This document shows, one piece after another, positions 1 to 7,413 of a stretch of 14,263 nt of DNA (position 1 is its first letter; every line of letters begins with the position of its first letter). This DNA is from Gammaproteobacteria bacterium (GTDB lineage: Bacteria; Pseudomonadota; Gammaproteobacteria; Steroidobacterales; Steroidobacteraceae), in contig VBNP01000052.1 in assembly GCA_005877965.1 (NCBI GenBank), positions 1 through 14,263 on the forward strand, given 5' to 3'. The notes beneath the pieces are model-generated. The model was not told the origin of the DNA and did no database searches. It saw only the letters and a program-made list of their open reading frames with translations. A program made the position numbers and the translations under genes.

Positions 1-1898
1 AAGCACTCGACCACGTACTCGAGAAACTGTGCGTCCCCGAGCGTCTGACCGGACACGTTGATGGCGACGCTGCGGTGGGCGGGCACGGGGATCGCCCCGC
101 GCCCGAGGGCCGCGAACGTCGCCTGTACCACCCAGCGGTCCACCAGCCCCATGAGCCGGTAGCGTTCGGCGGCCCGCATGAATTCCGCGGGCGGCAGCTC
201 GTGACCGGCCTCGTCCTGCAGCCGCACCAGCACTTCCAGTGCCGGGCCGCCGTCATCGCCGTGCGCCGCAACGATCACCTGCTGGTACAGGTGGAAACGG
301 TTTTCCTTGAGCGCGCCCTGCAGGCGCTGCAACCACTGGATCTCGCCGGTGTGGCGGGCGAGGGCCTCGTCGCGCGCCGAGTACACCACCACCCGTCCGG
401 TGCCCTGCTTCTTGGCGACGTAGCAGGCGGTATCGGCGGCAGCCAGCAGTTCCTCCAGCGTGCCGCTCTCGCGCGAGATCTCCACCAGGCCCACCGAGAC
501 GCCGATGTTGAAGATCTTGTCCTTCCACACGAAGCGGTACTCGCCCACCGAGCGGGTGAGGTCATCGGCGATCTGGCGCGCCTTGTCCAGCGGACAGCCG
601 ACCAGCAGCGTGCCGAACTCGTCACCGCCGAGACGCCCGACCGTGTCGCTGTCGCGCACCGCATCGCGCAGCAGCTTCGCGACCTCGCGCAGCATGCTGT
701 CCCCGGCGAGGTGGCCACTGCTGTCGTTGACGAGCTTGAATCGATCGAGGTCCAGATAACACAGCACGTGCTGGCCGTCGCCGCGGTGGCCGCTCTCGAT
801 CGCCTCTTCCAGACGCCGCTCGAACTCGCGGCGATTGACGAGTCCGGTGAGCGCATCGTGCGTCGCCTGGTACGACATCTGGCGGGCGAGACCGCGCATT
901 TCGGTGACGTCATGCAACAGCACCACCGCGCCGACGAGCTCCTGGGCGCTGTTGCGGATGGGCGAGGCCGACAACTCGATGGAGCGCTCGCTGCCGTTGG
1001 TGCGCGACAGCAGCAGGGCGCGCCGGCTTAAGTTGACGCGCGCGCCGCTGGTGAGTGCCTGGTGTACCGGATCGGAGAGCAGCCGCCGGTCGGTCTCGTC
1101 GACCAGGCTGACGATGTCCTCCAGGACCTTGCCGAGCGCCCCGGCGGCCGGAGTGCCGGTGAGCTGCTCGGCGGCGGGATTGAGCATGGTGATGCGGCCG
1201 TCCTTGTCGGTGGCGATGATCGCCTCCGCCAGGGACTGCAGCGCCAGCTGCTGCGGCTCGGCGGCGCCGTCGCCGCCCAAGGGCAGTGCCGGAGTCGTCT
1301 GGGTGGGAATGATCTCCACTCCGGTGATCAACAGCGCGCGGCCGGGGTCGAGATCGACCGGGGCGGAGCTGATCTCCAGGCGGCTCAGCTGGCCCTGCAA
1401 CCCGACCATGTCGACTTCGTAGCGCTCGGCGGCCGGCTCCCCCGCCAGGCGGCGGCGGATGTTCTCGCTCACCAGCTCGGAGTATTCCGGCGGCACCAGA
1501 TCCGCGAGCCGGCGCCCGACGAGCTGCACGCGATCGACGCCGATGAGGCTCGCGAACTGGCGGTTGGCGTACAGGATCACATCGCGATGCAACAGCACCG
1601 CCTCGTGAATGCGCTCGCCCAGGTCGGCGAACAGCCTGGGCGTCTGGGCGGCATCGCGCTCCGCGCCGCGGGTGGCGCGCGTCAACAGGTGATTGACGGC
1701 CGTGACCAGGCCGGCGATTTCACCTTTGTCGCTGCCGAAATCCACCTGCTCGGGGAACGGCCCGCCCACGGCGATGCGCAGCAGTTGCTCCGACAGGTCC
1801 CCAATGCTGCGCAACTCGCGACGCTGCAACCCATAGAGCACCAGGAGCAAAGCGGCGATGAGCGCGAACAGCAGGCACAATAGCCCAAGGATCGACAT
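1..1898 (-). CDS. Membrane-anchored PAS-PAS-GGDEF-EAL cyclic-di-GMP signalling protein (C-terminus cut by window edge)
   Basis: This frame is open from an ATG at 1898 to the left edge, giving 632 visible residues. A hydrophobic helix (about residues 2-20) is followed by a HAMP-like linker (about 25-75), a first PAS-like region (about 85-200), a second PAS (about 213-330, with TDKDGRITMLNPAAEQLTG), a GGDEF domain (about 338-505) and the start of an EAL domain (from about 515). The diguanylate cyclase signature GGDEF is intact at 424-428. An inhibitory I-site RDSD sits at 415-418, exactly five residues before it. In the EAL part the signature reads EVL (E555) followed by V-R, and N614 in VAINVS is kept. 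It could therefore bind or cleave c-di-GMP, but most of the EAL active site lies outside the window. The family makes or degrades c-di-GMP at the inner membrane in response to a PAS-sensed signal; the ligand is unknown. A purine-rich AAGAAGG lies just upstream of the ATG. It is transcribed divergently from the methyltransferase gene. Confidence 0.9.
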   Translation of the reverse strand, partial: MSILGLLCLLFALIAALLLVLYGLQRRELRSIGDLSEQLLRIAVGGPFPEQVDFGSDKGEIAGLVTAVNHLLTRATRGAERDAAQTPRLFADLGERIHEAVLLHRDVILYANRQFASLIGVDRVQLVGRRLADLVPPEYSELVSENIRRRLAGEPAAERYEVDMVGLQGQLSRLEISSAPVDLDPGRALLITGVEIIPTQTTPALPLGGDGAAEPQQLALQSLAEAIIATDKDGRITMLNPAAEQLTGTPAAGALGKVLEDIVSLVDETDRRLLSDPVHQALTSGARVNLSRRALLLSRTNGSERSIELSASPIRNSAQELVGAVVLLHDVTEMRGLARQMSYQATHDALTGLVNRREFERRLEEAIESGHRGDGQHVLCYLDLDRFKLVNDSSGHLAGDSMLREVAKLLRDAVRDSDTVGRLGGDEFGTLLVGCPLDKARQIADDLTRSVGEYRFVWKDKIFNIGVSVGLVEISRESGTLEELLAAADTACYVAKKQGTGRVVVYSARDEALARHTGEIQWLQRLQGALKENRFHLYQQVIVAAHGDDGGPALEVLVRLQDEAGHELPPAEFMRAAERYRLMGLVDRWVVQATFAALGRGAIPVPAHRSVAINVSGQTLGDAQFLEYVVEC

Positions 1899-1931
1899 CT
1901 ACCTTCTTCTTCAAGCCTTCCGCTTGGTTTT

Positions 1932-1997
1932 ACCGCGCGGTCCGGTCAGGCACTCTAATTCGAATTGTCACGCCTGAGGCTTGCGGTCCAGGCAAGC
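1932..1997. promoter_or_regulatory. Cluster of short palindromes upstream of the GGDEF-EAL gene (possible operator)
   Basis: The 235-base divergent gap between the GGDEF-EAL gene and the methyltransferase gene holds two perfect 10-base palindromes, ACCGCGCGGT at 1932-1941 and AATTCGAATT at 1957-1966. It also holds a 6-bp stem GCTTGC/GCAAGC with a 7-base loop at 1979-1997. All lie 34-100 bases upstream of the minus-strand start at 1898. I recognise none as a named binding site. A regulator site is possible, but short palindromes also occur by chance. Confidence 0.2.
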
Positions 1998-2055
1998 ATA
2001 GCGCACGTACCCCCTCGCCCTGTCGGTATTTCACCATATCTCGTCGCAGGCCCGC

Positions 2056-2084
2056 TTGGCAGCGCGGGGGAAAACCCTTAACTT
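2056..2084 (+). promoter_or_regulatory. Candidate sigma70-type promoter for the methyltransferase-tolC unit
   Basis: TTGGCA at 2056-2061 matches the -35 consensus at five of six positions. It is followed by a 17-base spacer and TAACTT at 2079-2084, a poor -10 match (three of six). It would leave a leader of about 40 bases before the ATG at 2134. It is the best plus-strand candidate in the gap by eye, and is unproven. Confidence 0.3.
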
Positions 2085-2133
2085 CTCCGGCCTTTTCACC
2101 GTGCGGCAATAAGTCCAATTCCGAGGCCAGGCG

Positions 2134-2784
2134 ATGCACAGCGCGGATGCCCGCGAACAGATGATCGAGCAGCAGGTGCGCGCGTGGGACGTGCTGGACG
2201 CTCGTGTGCTGGAGGTCATGCGCCGGGTGCCGCGCGAGCTGTTTGTCCCGCACGGGCAGCGCTACCGCGCGTACGCCGATGCCGAGGTGCCGTTGGCGCA
2301 CGCACAGCATATGTTGCGTCCCAGCGTGGCCGGCAGGCTCCTGCAGGCGCTGCTGCCCGGGACGGGCGAGGCGGTGCTGCAGATCGGGGCCGGCAGCGGA
2401 TTCCTCACGGCGTGCCTGCGCGCCATGGCGGCACAGGTGCGCTCGCTGGAGATCTTTCCGGAGCTTGCGGAGGCGGCGCGCCGCAATCTCGCGACGCTCG
2501 GCATGCGGGATGTCGAGGTGCTGGACGCGGATGCGCTCAGCGCCGAAGGCGGCGCGCGTTACGACGCCATTGCGGTAACCGCTTCGCTGCCCCTCTACGA
2601 TGCGCGCTTCGAGCGCATGTTGACGCTCGGCGGGCGTCTGTTCGTGGTGGTGGGCGAGGCGCCGGTAATGGAAGCACGCCTGGTGCGGCGCACGGCCGAG
2701 GACGCCTGCAGCGCGCAGAGCCTGTTCGAGACGGTGATCGACCCGCTGGTGCATGCGGCGCGGCCGCCGGGATTCACTTTTTGA
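2134..2784 (+). CDS. PCMT-family (protein-L-isoaspartate O-methyltransferase-like) SAM-dependent methyltransferase
   Basis: The product is 216 residues, close to the usual length of bacterial Pcm. The SAM-binding motif I is VLQIGAGSGF (81-90), followed by an acidic strand end at SLEIFPE (104-110) and YDAIAVTAS (143-151). The N-terminus VLEVMRRVPRELFVP (25-39) is typical of the family. In canonical Pcm the isoaspartate-recognition stretch reads Q-T-I-S-Q-P; here the same place reads Q-H-M-L-R-P (58-63), so the conserved Ser is Leu. Repair of isoaspartyl residues is therefore uncertain, and a different methyl acceptor is possible. The ATG is preceded by GAGG with 7 bases of spacing. tolC begins 37 bases after the stop, so the two are probably co-transcribed. 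Family membership is secure; substrate is not. Confidence 0.87.
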   Translation: MHSADAREQMIEQQVRAWDVLDARVLEVMRRVPRELFVPHGQRYRAYADAEVPLAHAQHMLRPSVAGRLLQALLPGTGEAVLQIGAGSGFLTACLRAMAAQVRSLEIFPELAEAARRNLATLGMRDVEVLDADALSAEGGARYDAIAVTASLPLYDARFERMLTLGGRLFVVVGEAPVMEARLVRRTAEDACSAQSLFETVIDPLVHAARPPGFTF

Positions 2785-2821
2785 CCACAGACCGCATCTG
2801 ACTTTGCATGAAGGGAATGCC

Positions 2822-4291
2822 ATGAATCGCGCCTCGACTCTCGCACTGGTATTACTAGCGTTTTCGGGCGCCGCGCAGCCCAAGGATCTGGCAGGGGTCT
2901 TCGAAGACGCGGTGCACAACGACCCGGTCATCCGCCAGGCCGATGCCAACCGGCTCGCAGCGCGCGAGGCTCGCCCCCAGGCCCTGGCCGCGCTGCTGCC
3001 GCAGCTGATCGGCACCGCGGGCATTTCGGGCGCTCACACCGCTGGCTTTCAGGACCAAGTCTTTCAGCCCCCGACGGCAGAACGGTTTCAAATCACGACC
3101 GATACGAACACTAAGCAGTGGGCGGTGAATCTGCGGCAGAACGTGTTCTCGTGGGCGAACTGGATGGCGCTCAAGGAAGCCGGCCGCGAGGTCGCCCAGG
3201 CCGAGGCCACCTACCAGGCCGCCGAGCAGCAGCTGATCCTGCGCGTCGCGCAGGCCTACTTCAACGTGCTGGCCGCCGCGGACGGGCTGGAAGCCAACCA
3301 GGCGTCCCTCGAAGCCATCTCCCGCCAGCTCGATCAGGCGAACAAGCGCTTCGAGGTGGGGCTCATCGCCATCACCGATGTACAGGAAGCCAAGGCGGCG
3401 CGCGACACCGCCGCCGCGGCCGTGATAGCCGCCAAGCGCACGCTCGCGACCTCCGAGGACCAGCTGCAGGAAATCACCGGCGAGAAGTACCCGCAGCTCG
3501 CCAAGCCCGGTGCCGACATGACGCTGAAGAGCCCGGAGCCCGCCGACGAGAGCCGCTGGGTCAGCATCTCTCTGGAGCAGAACCTGTCGCTCATCTCCAG
3601 CCGCCTGGGGGCGGAGATCGCGCGCGACAACGTGCGCATCGCGGTCGGCGGCCATTTCCCGACGCTCGACCTGGTGGCGGGACGCTCGTACACGCAGACC
3701 AACGCCAGCGAGATCATTAACCTGCCACCGCCAGTGCCGCAGACCTCCACCTCCACCCCCATTGACAGCAAGCTCAACGACCGACAGATCGGCCTGCAGC
3801 TCACCGTGCCGTTGTTCGCCGGCGGCCTGACGCAGTCGAGGGTGCGTCAGACCCAGTACCTGTGGATCGCCGCCAAGGAAGCGGTCGTGCAGAGCTCACG
3901 CGCCACCGAGCGTCAGGCGCGCGACGCCTATCTCGGCGTGATCAGCGGAATCGCGCGGGTGCAGGCGCTGCGCCAGGCGCTCGAGTCGAGCCGCACGGCG
4001 CTCAAGGCCACCGAAGCGGGCTACGAGGTCGGCACCCGCACGGCGGTCGACGTCCTCAACTCGCGCAAGACCCTGGTGCAGGCGCAGACCGACTACTCCG
4101 GCAGTCGCTACGATTACATCGTGAGCGTGCTGCAGCTGCGCCTGGCGGCCGGCAATCTCGACCGCCCGCAACTCACCGAGATCAACAACTGGCTGACGGT
4201 GGCCGCGCCGACCTCGCCCGCAGTGGCCACGCCCGAAAGCCTCGCGCCCAGCATCCCGCCGGCGACACCGCCGCCGGGCGGCAAGCCCTGA
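2822..4291 (+). CDS. tolC: TolC family outer-membrane channel protein
   Basis: The 489-residue product matches the length of TolC (about 490). TolC trimers form the outer-membrane exit duct for type I secretion and tripartite drug efflux. Visible marks are a Sec signal peptide (about 1-18, cut near GAA/QPKD), the N-terminal pattern VFEDAVHNDPVIRQADANR, the signature DVQEAKAARD (186-195) with EITGEKYP soon after, and a second half repeating the outer-membrane efflux protein fold. The C-terminal tail is rich in Pro, Ala and Ser, ending PPATPPPGGKP, and looks disordered. I chose the ATG at 2822 because AAGGGA lies 5 bases before it and the signal peptide begins there; an upstream in-frame ATG at 2753 would lie inside the methyltransferase gene. 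No inner-membrane or adaptor partner is encoded nearby, so it may serve several pumps. Confidence 0.93.
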   Translation: MNRASTLALVLLAFSGAAQPKDLAGVFEDAVHNDPVIRQADANRLAAREARPQALAALLPQLIGTAGISGAHTAGFQDQVFQPPTAERFQITTDTNTKQWAVNLRQNVFSWANWMALKEAGREVAQAEATYQAAEQQLILRVAQAYFNVLAAADGLEANQASLEAISRQLDQANKRFEVGLIAITDVQEAKAARDTAAAAVIAAKRTLATSEDQLQEITGEKYPQLAKPGADMTLKSPEPADESRWVSISLEQNLSLISSRLGAEIARDNVRIAVGGHFPTLDLVAGRSYTQTNASEIINLPPPVPQTSTSTPIDSKLNDRQIGLQLTVPLFAGGLTQSRVRQTQYLWIAAKEAVVQSSRATERQARDAYLGVISGIARVQALRQALESSRTALKATEAGYEVGTRTAVDVLNSRKTLVQAQTDYSGSRYDYIVSVLQLRLAAGNLDRPQLTEINNWLTVAAPTSPAVATPESLAPSIPPATPPPGGKP

Positions 4292-4296
4292 CAGCC

Positions 4297-5568
4297 TTAC
4301 GGCTCTTTCAGCAGCGGTTCGATCAGCCCGAGGAGCCTGTCGAGCGCACCGCGGTTGCTGTCCACCGAGGCGCGCGCCTGCGCACCGATACGGACCCGGG
4401 CCTCGGGGTTCGCCAGCAGCGCGCCGACGCGCGCGCCGAGCTCGGCGGCGTCGTGCACGACCTCGGCGGCGCCGCGCGCGATCAGCAGGCGCGCGACCTC
4501 CTCGCTGTTGGAGTTGTACGGGCCGGTGAGGATCGGCACCCCGAGCGCGGCCGGTTCGAGCAGGTTGTGGCCGCCGATCGGCACGAGGCTCCCGCCGACG
4601 AAGGCGACGTCGGCGGCCGCGTAGAAATCCAGCAGCTCGCCGAGGGAGTCGAGCAGCAGCACCTCGCAGGTCTGCGCCGCGGCCGCGGCGCCCTGCGAGC
4701 GGCGCACGAAGCTCACCCCGGCCTGGTGCAGTAACGCCGCGACCTCGGCGAAGCGCTGCGGATGACGCGGCGCCAGCACCAGCAGCGCTTCCGGGTGCGC
4801 CGCGCGCACCCGCCGCTGCGCCGCCAGCAGCGCCTGCTCCTCGCCCCCGCCGTGGGTACTGCCGGCCACCCACAGGGCTCGGCGGCGCGCGTACCGCTCG
4901 CGCAGCCGCGCGCCCCGCTCCACCGTCTGCGGTGGCAGCTGGAAATCGAACTTCAGATTGCCGGTCACGTGGGTGCTGGCAGGATCTGCGCCCAGCGCGC
5001 GAAAGCGCTCGGCATCGACCCTGCCCTGGGCCGCCACCACGGCGGCCTGCGACAGGGTGTCGCGGAACAGCGCTCCCAGGCGCCGGTAGCGACCGACCGA
5101 GCGCGCCGACAGGCGCGCGCTCGCCAGCACCAGCGGCACGCGCCGCCGTGCGCACTCCCGGTACAGGTTCGGCCACAGCTCGGTCTCGACGATGACCGCC
5201 AGCCGCGGCTGCACGCGTGCGAAAAAGCGCCGCACCGCGCCCGGCAGATCGAACGGCACGTAGCGCACCTGTGCGGCGTTGCCGAACAGCGCGCGCGCCC
5301 GCGCGGCGCCGGTGGGCGTGAGAGCCGTGACGGTCAGCGGCAGGTCCGGATAGTGCTGCCGCAGCACGCCCACGAGCGGCGCGCAGGCCTGCACCTCCCC
5401 GACCGAGACCGCGTGTATCCACACCCCGTGCGGGGCCGAGCGCGCGCCGAAGCCGTAGCGCTCACCGAAGTTGCGCCAGTAGCCGCGATCGCGCAGCCCG
5501 CGCCCCAGAAACACGGCGGAGATGAGCGGTGCGGCGAGGTATACGGCGAGGAGATAGAGGAAGCGCAA
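4297..5568 (-). CDS. waaA: 3-deoxy-D-manno-octulosonic acid (Kdo) transferase, WaaA/KdtA
   Basis: WaaA transfers Kdo from CMP-Kdo to the lipid A precursor at the cytoplasmic face of the inner membrane. The 423-residue product has the N-terminal membrane helix (about 2-20), the family pattern ending GERYGF (35-40), SVGEVQ with the catalytic-type Glu (E58), ETELWPN (128-134), GNLKFD (203-208), APRHP (266-270) and GGSLVPIGGHNLLEPA (325-340). The start is a TTG at 5568. An in-frame stop lies 15 bases upstream, so no longer product is possible, and the TTG includes the expected membrane helix. I see no good ribosome binding site, which fits translational coupling to kdkA ending just before. Because a Kdo kinase is its partner, a monofunctional enzyme adding one Kdo is the likely type, as in Haemophilus. 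The gene converges on tolC with 5 bases between stops. Confidence 0.95.
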   Translation of the reverse strand: MRFLYLLAVYLAAPLISAVFLGRGLRDRGYWRNFGERYGFGARSAPHGVWIHAVSVGEVQACAPLVGVLRQHYPDLPLTVTALTPTGAARARALFGNAAQVRYVPFDLPGAVRRFFARVQPRLAVIVETELWPNLYRECARRRVPLVLASARLSARSVGRYRRLGALFRDTLSQAAVVAAQGRVDAERFRALGADPASTHVTGNLKFDFQLPPQTVERGARLRERYARRRALWVAGSTHGGGEEQALLAAQRRVRAAHPEALLVLAPRHPQRFAEVAALLHQAGVSFVRRSQGAAAAAQTCEVLLLDSLGELLDFYAAADVAFVGGSLVPIGGHNLLEPAALGVPILTGPYNSNSEEVARLLIARGAAEVVHDAAELGARVGALLANPEARVRIGAQARASVDSNRGALDRLLGLIEPLLKEP

Positions 5569-5583
5569 GCGGCGCCCGGTGCT

Positions 5584-6285
5584 TCAGGGCGCCGGCGGCG
5601 CGGGGGTGCCGGGGGACTGGCGGTAACCGTCGAGCAGTGCGTGCCAGTCCGCCTCGCCGAAGCGCTCCGCCGGCAGCGCCCAGGTGAGCTTCTCCAGCGA
5701 GCGGCGCAGCCGCACCAGGTTCGCGTCGCACCACAACCCCGGCCGGCGCAGCTCGCAGCGATCGAAGTCGATGAGATACACGGCCTCCTCGCTCAGCAGC
5801 ACGTTGTGCGCATTGAGATCCGCGTGGCACACCCCGAGATCGTGGAATCTGCGGATGCAGCGGCCGATGGCAATCCAGGTGAGCACCGACAGGGCCCCGG
5901 TGCGCAGACACTCGCTCAGCGAGCCGACTACGGCCACGCGCTCGGTGATGATGTCGCCGGTGTAGGTGAAGCCGTGGTGGTGGTAGCGCGCCGCGAGCGG
6001 CGCCGGCACCGGCAGCCCCGCACGATGCAAACGGTAGGTCAGCTGCCACTCCTCGAACGGCCGCGTGCTCTGCTCGCCCTGCCAGACGTAGCGATCGCCC
6101 GAGAGGCGCGCGATCAGGCCGCCGCGCCGGTAGTGGCGCAGCACGTAACCCTTGCCCGCGGATCTGACGAAGTGGGTGGCGCCCCGGCCGCGCGCCACTC
6201 CATCGAGCTCACCGCGCTCCGCCCAGTAGCTGGGGTCGAACCAGTTGGGACTCAAATTGCCCACGCGCGAGGCGTCATATAGCAT
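5584..6285 (-). CDS. kdkA: 3-deoxy-D-manno-octulosonic acid (Kdo) kinase
   Basis: KdkA uses ATP to phosphorylate O-4 of the Kdo residue attached to lipid A. From the ATG at 6285 the product is 233 residues (Haemophilus KdkA is about 240). By recall it tracks the Haemophilus enzyme along its length: ARGRGATHFV (31-40), LRHYRRGGL (49-57), the kinase catalytic loop HADLNAHN (154-161, D156) and the metal-binding IDFD (172-175). The C-terminal tail is Pro/Ala rich. A GTG at 6315 would add ten residues (MKHGALAGGA) and would match the family N-terminus at least as well; neither start has a clear Shine-Dalgarno. waaA follows after 15 bases, so the two probably form an operon that makes phosphorylated Kdo-lipid A. 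The GT9 gene runs divergently from it. Confidence 0.93.
   Translation of the reverse strand: MLYDASRVGNLSPNWFDPSYWAERGELDGVARGRGATHFVRSAGKGYVLRHYRRGGLIARLSGDRYVWQGEQSTRPFEEWQLTYRLHRAGLPVPAPLAARYHHHGFTYTGDIITERVAVVGSLSECLRTGALSVLTWIAIGRCIRRFHDLGVCHADLNAHNVLLSEEAVYLIDFDRCELRRPGLWCDANLVRLRRSLEKLTWALPAERFGEADWHALLDGYRQSPGTPAPPAP
6257..6283 (+). promoter_or_regulatory. Weak candidate promoter for the GT9 gene
   Basis: TTGCCC at 6257-6262, a short 15-base spacer and TATAGC at 6278-6283 lie over the 5' end of kdkA, about 75 bases upstream of the GT9 start. The spacing is below optimum. It is listed because the divergent kdkA/GT9 gap is short and must hold or border a plus-strand promoter. Confidence 0.2.
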
Positions 6286-6357
6286 GGCGCCGCCCGCGAG
6301 GGCGCCGTGTTTCACTTCCGGGCCGAGCGCCCAGCGCCCGTTCACAAACCCGACTCC

Positions 6358-7413
6358 ATGATGTTGCCCTTCGCCGAACCGCCGCGCAGCGTCTGTATCC
6401 TCAGGCTGTCGGCGATCGGTGATACCTGCCACGTGGTGCCGATCGTGCGCACCTTGCAGCAGGCGTGGCCCGCGACGCAGCTGACCTGGATCATCGGCAA
6501 GACCGAAGCACGCCTCATGAGTCTCATCGAGGGTGTGGAGTTTATCACCGTAGACAAGCGCGCAAGTCTCACCGCCCTGCGCGCGCTGCGCAGTCAGCTG
6601 CGCGGCCGGCGCTTCGGTGCGTTGCTGCACATGCAACTCGCGCTGCGCTCGAGCCTGGTGGCGCACTGCGTGCCGGCGGCCGTGAAGCTCGGCTTCGACC
6701 GTGCGCGAGCCCGCGAGCTGCAGTGGCTGTTCACCAACGCGCGCATCGCCCCCCACCCCCGCGAGCACGTGCTCGACAGTTTTTTCGGCTTTCTCACCGC
6801 ACTGGGCATCGGCGAACGGCTGCTGCGCTGGGACCTGCCGCTGCCGCGCGCCGCGCGCGCCTACGCCGAGCGGCTGATTCCGGACGCCCGGCCGACGCTC
6901 ATCATCAATCCGTGCTCGCGACATGCGCTGCGCAACTGGCGGGCCACGCGCTACGCGGCGCTCGCGCAGCATGCCGCCGGCCGTCACGGCATGCGCGTGA
7001 TCCTCGCCGGCGGACCGAGCGAGCTGGAGCGGCGCACCGGCGCTGAAATCGAGCAGGCCTGCGGCAGCGGGCTGGTCAACCAGATCGGCAAGGACACACT
7101 GCCGGAGTTACTCGCGCTGCTGTCGCGGGCGCGGGTGCTCGTGAGTCCCGACTCAGGTCCAGTGCACATGGCGACCATGGTGGGCACCCCGGTGGTGGGG
7201 CTGTACGCGGCCACCAACCCGGCGCGCAGCGGCCCGTACCTGTCGGGCCGATGGTGCGTCGACGCGTACCCCGAGGCGGCGCGCGGCTTTCGCGGCTGTG
7301 AGGCCGGCGAATTGCCGTGGAACCACAAGATCGAGGAGCCGGGCGTCATGGACCTGATCAGCGTCGCGCAGGTCACCGCGAAACTCGACGAGTTGCTAGG
7401 ATCGCGCCCATGA
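6358..7413 (+). CDS. Glycosyltransferase family 9, heptosyltransferase I (WaaC)-like
   Basis: GT9 enzymes transfer ADP-heptose to the LPS inner core. The 351-residue product has the N-terminal signature LRLSAIGDTCHVVPIV (15-30, with G21-D22) and the C-terminal nucleotide-sugar signature SPDSGPVHMATMVGTPVVGL (263-282, D265, H270). The middle part (GFDRARARELQWLFTNARI) resembles E. coli WaaC better than WaaF. Where WaaC has a Lys before H-W that contacts the donor, this protein appears to have R-N-W, a conservative change judged by eye. Start: ATG at 6358 (a second ATG follows at 6361); a GTG at 6307 would add 17 unfamiliar residues and overlap kdkA if that gene starts at 6315. No clear Shine-Dalgarno is seen. 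The next gene overlaps its stop by ATGA, so the two are co-translated. Acceptor position and exact sugar are inferred. Confidence 0.87.
   Translation: MMLPFAEPPRSVCILRLSAIGDTCHVVPIVRTLQQAWPATQLTWIIGKTEARLMSLIEGVEFITVDKRASLTALRALRSQLRGRRFGALLHMQLALRSSLVAHCVPAAVKLGFDRARARELQWLFTNARIAPHPREHVLDSFFGFLTALGIGERLLRWDLPLPRAARAYAERLIPDARPTLIINPCSRHALRNWRATRYAALAQHAAGRHGMRVILAGGPSELERRTGAEIEQACGSGLVNQIGKDTLPELLALLSRARVLVSPDSGPVHMATMVGTPVVGLYAATNPARSGPYLSGRWCVDAYPEAARGFRGCEAGELPWNHKIEEPGVMDLISVAQVTAKLDELLGSRP

Noticed and set aside
75..1031. 318-codon plus-strand open frame opposite the GGDEF-EAL gene
   Set aside because: The minus-strand frame encodes intact PAS, GGDEF and EAL signatures; this frame has none.
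1930..3024. 364-codon minus-strand open frame over the methyltransferase and start of tolC
   Set aside because: Arg/His/Ala-rich with no family resemblance; it opposes two well-supported genes. GC-rich codon use leaves antisense frames open.
4293..4304. Possible bidirectional terminator between tolC and waaA
   Set aside because: Only four base pairs in the core stem, an unpaired flank and no T run; not credible as an intrinsic terminator.
4762..6282. 506-codon plus-strand open frame opposite waaA and kdkA
   Set aside because: Low-complexity Arg/Gln/Ala composition typical of an antisense shadow; both opposite genes have complete motif sets.
5584..6987. Extension of the kdkA frame upstream to 6987
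   Set aside because: The extra residues run antisense through the GT9 gene and do not resemble any KdkA N-terminus.
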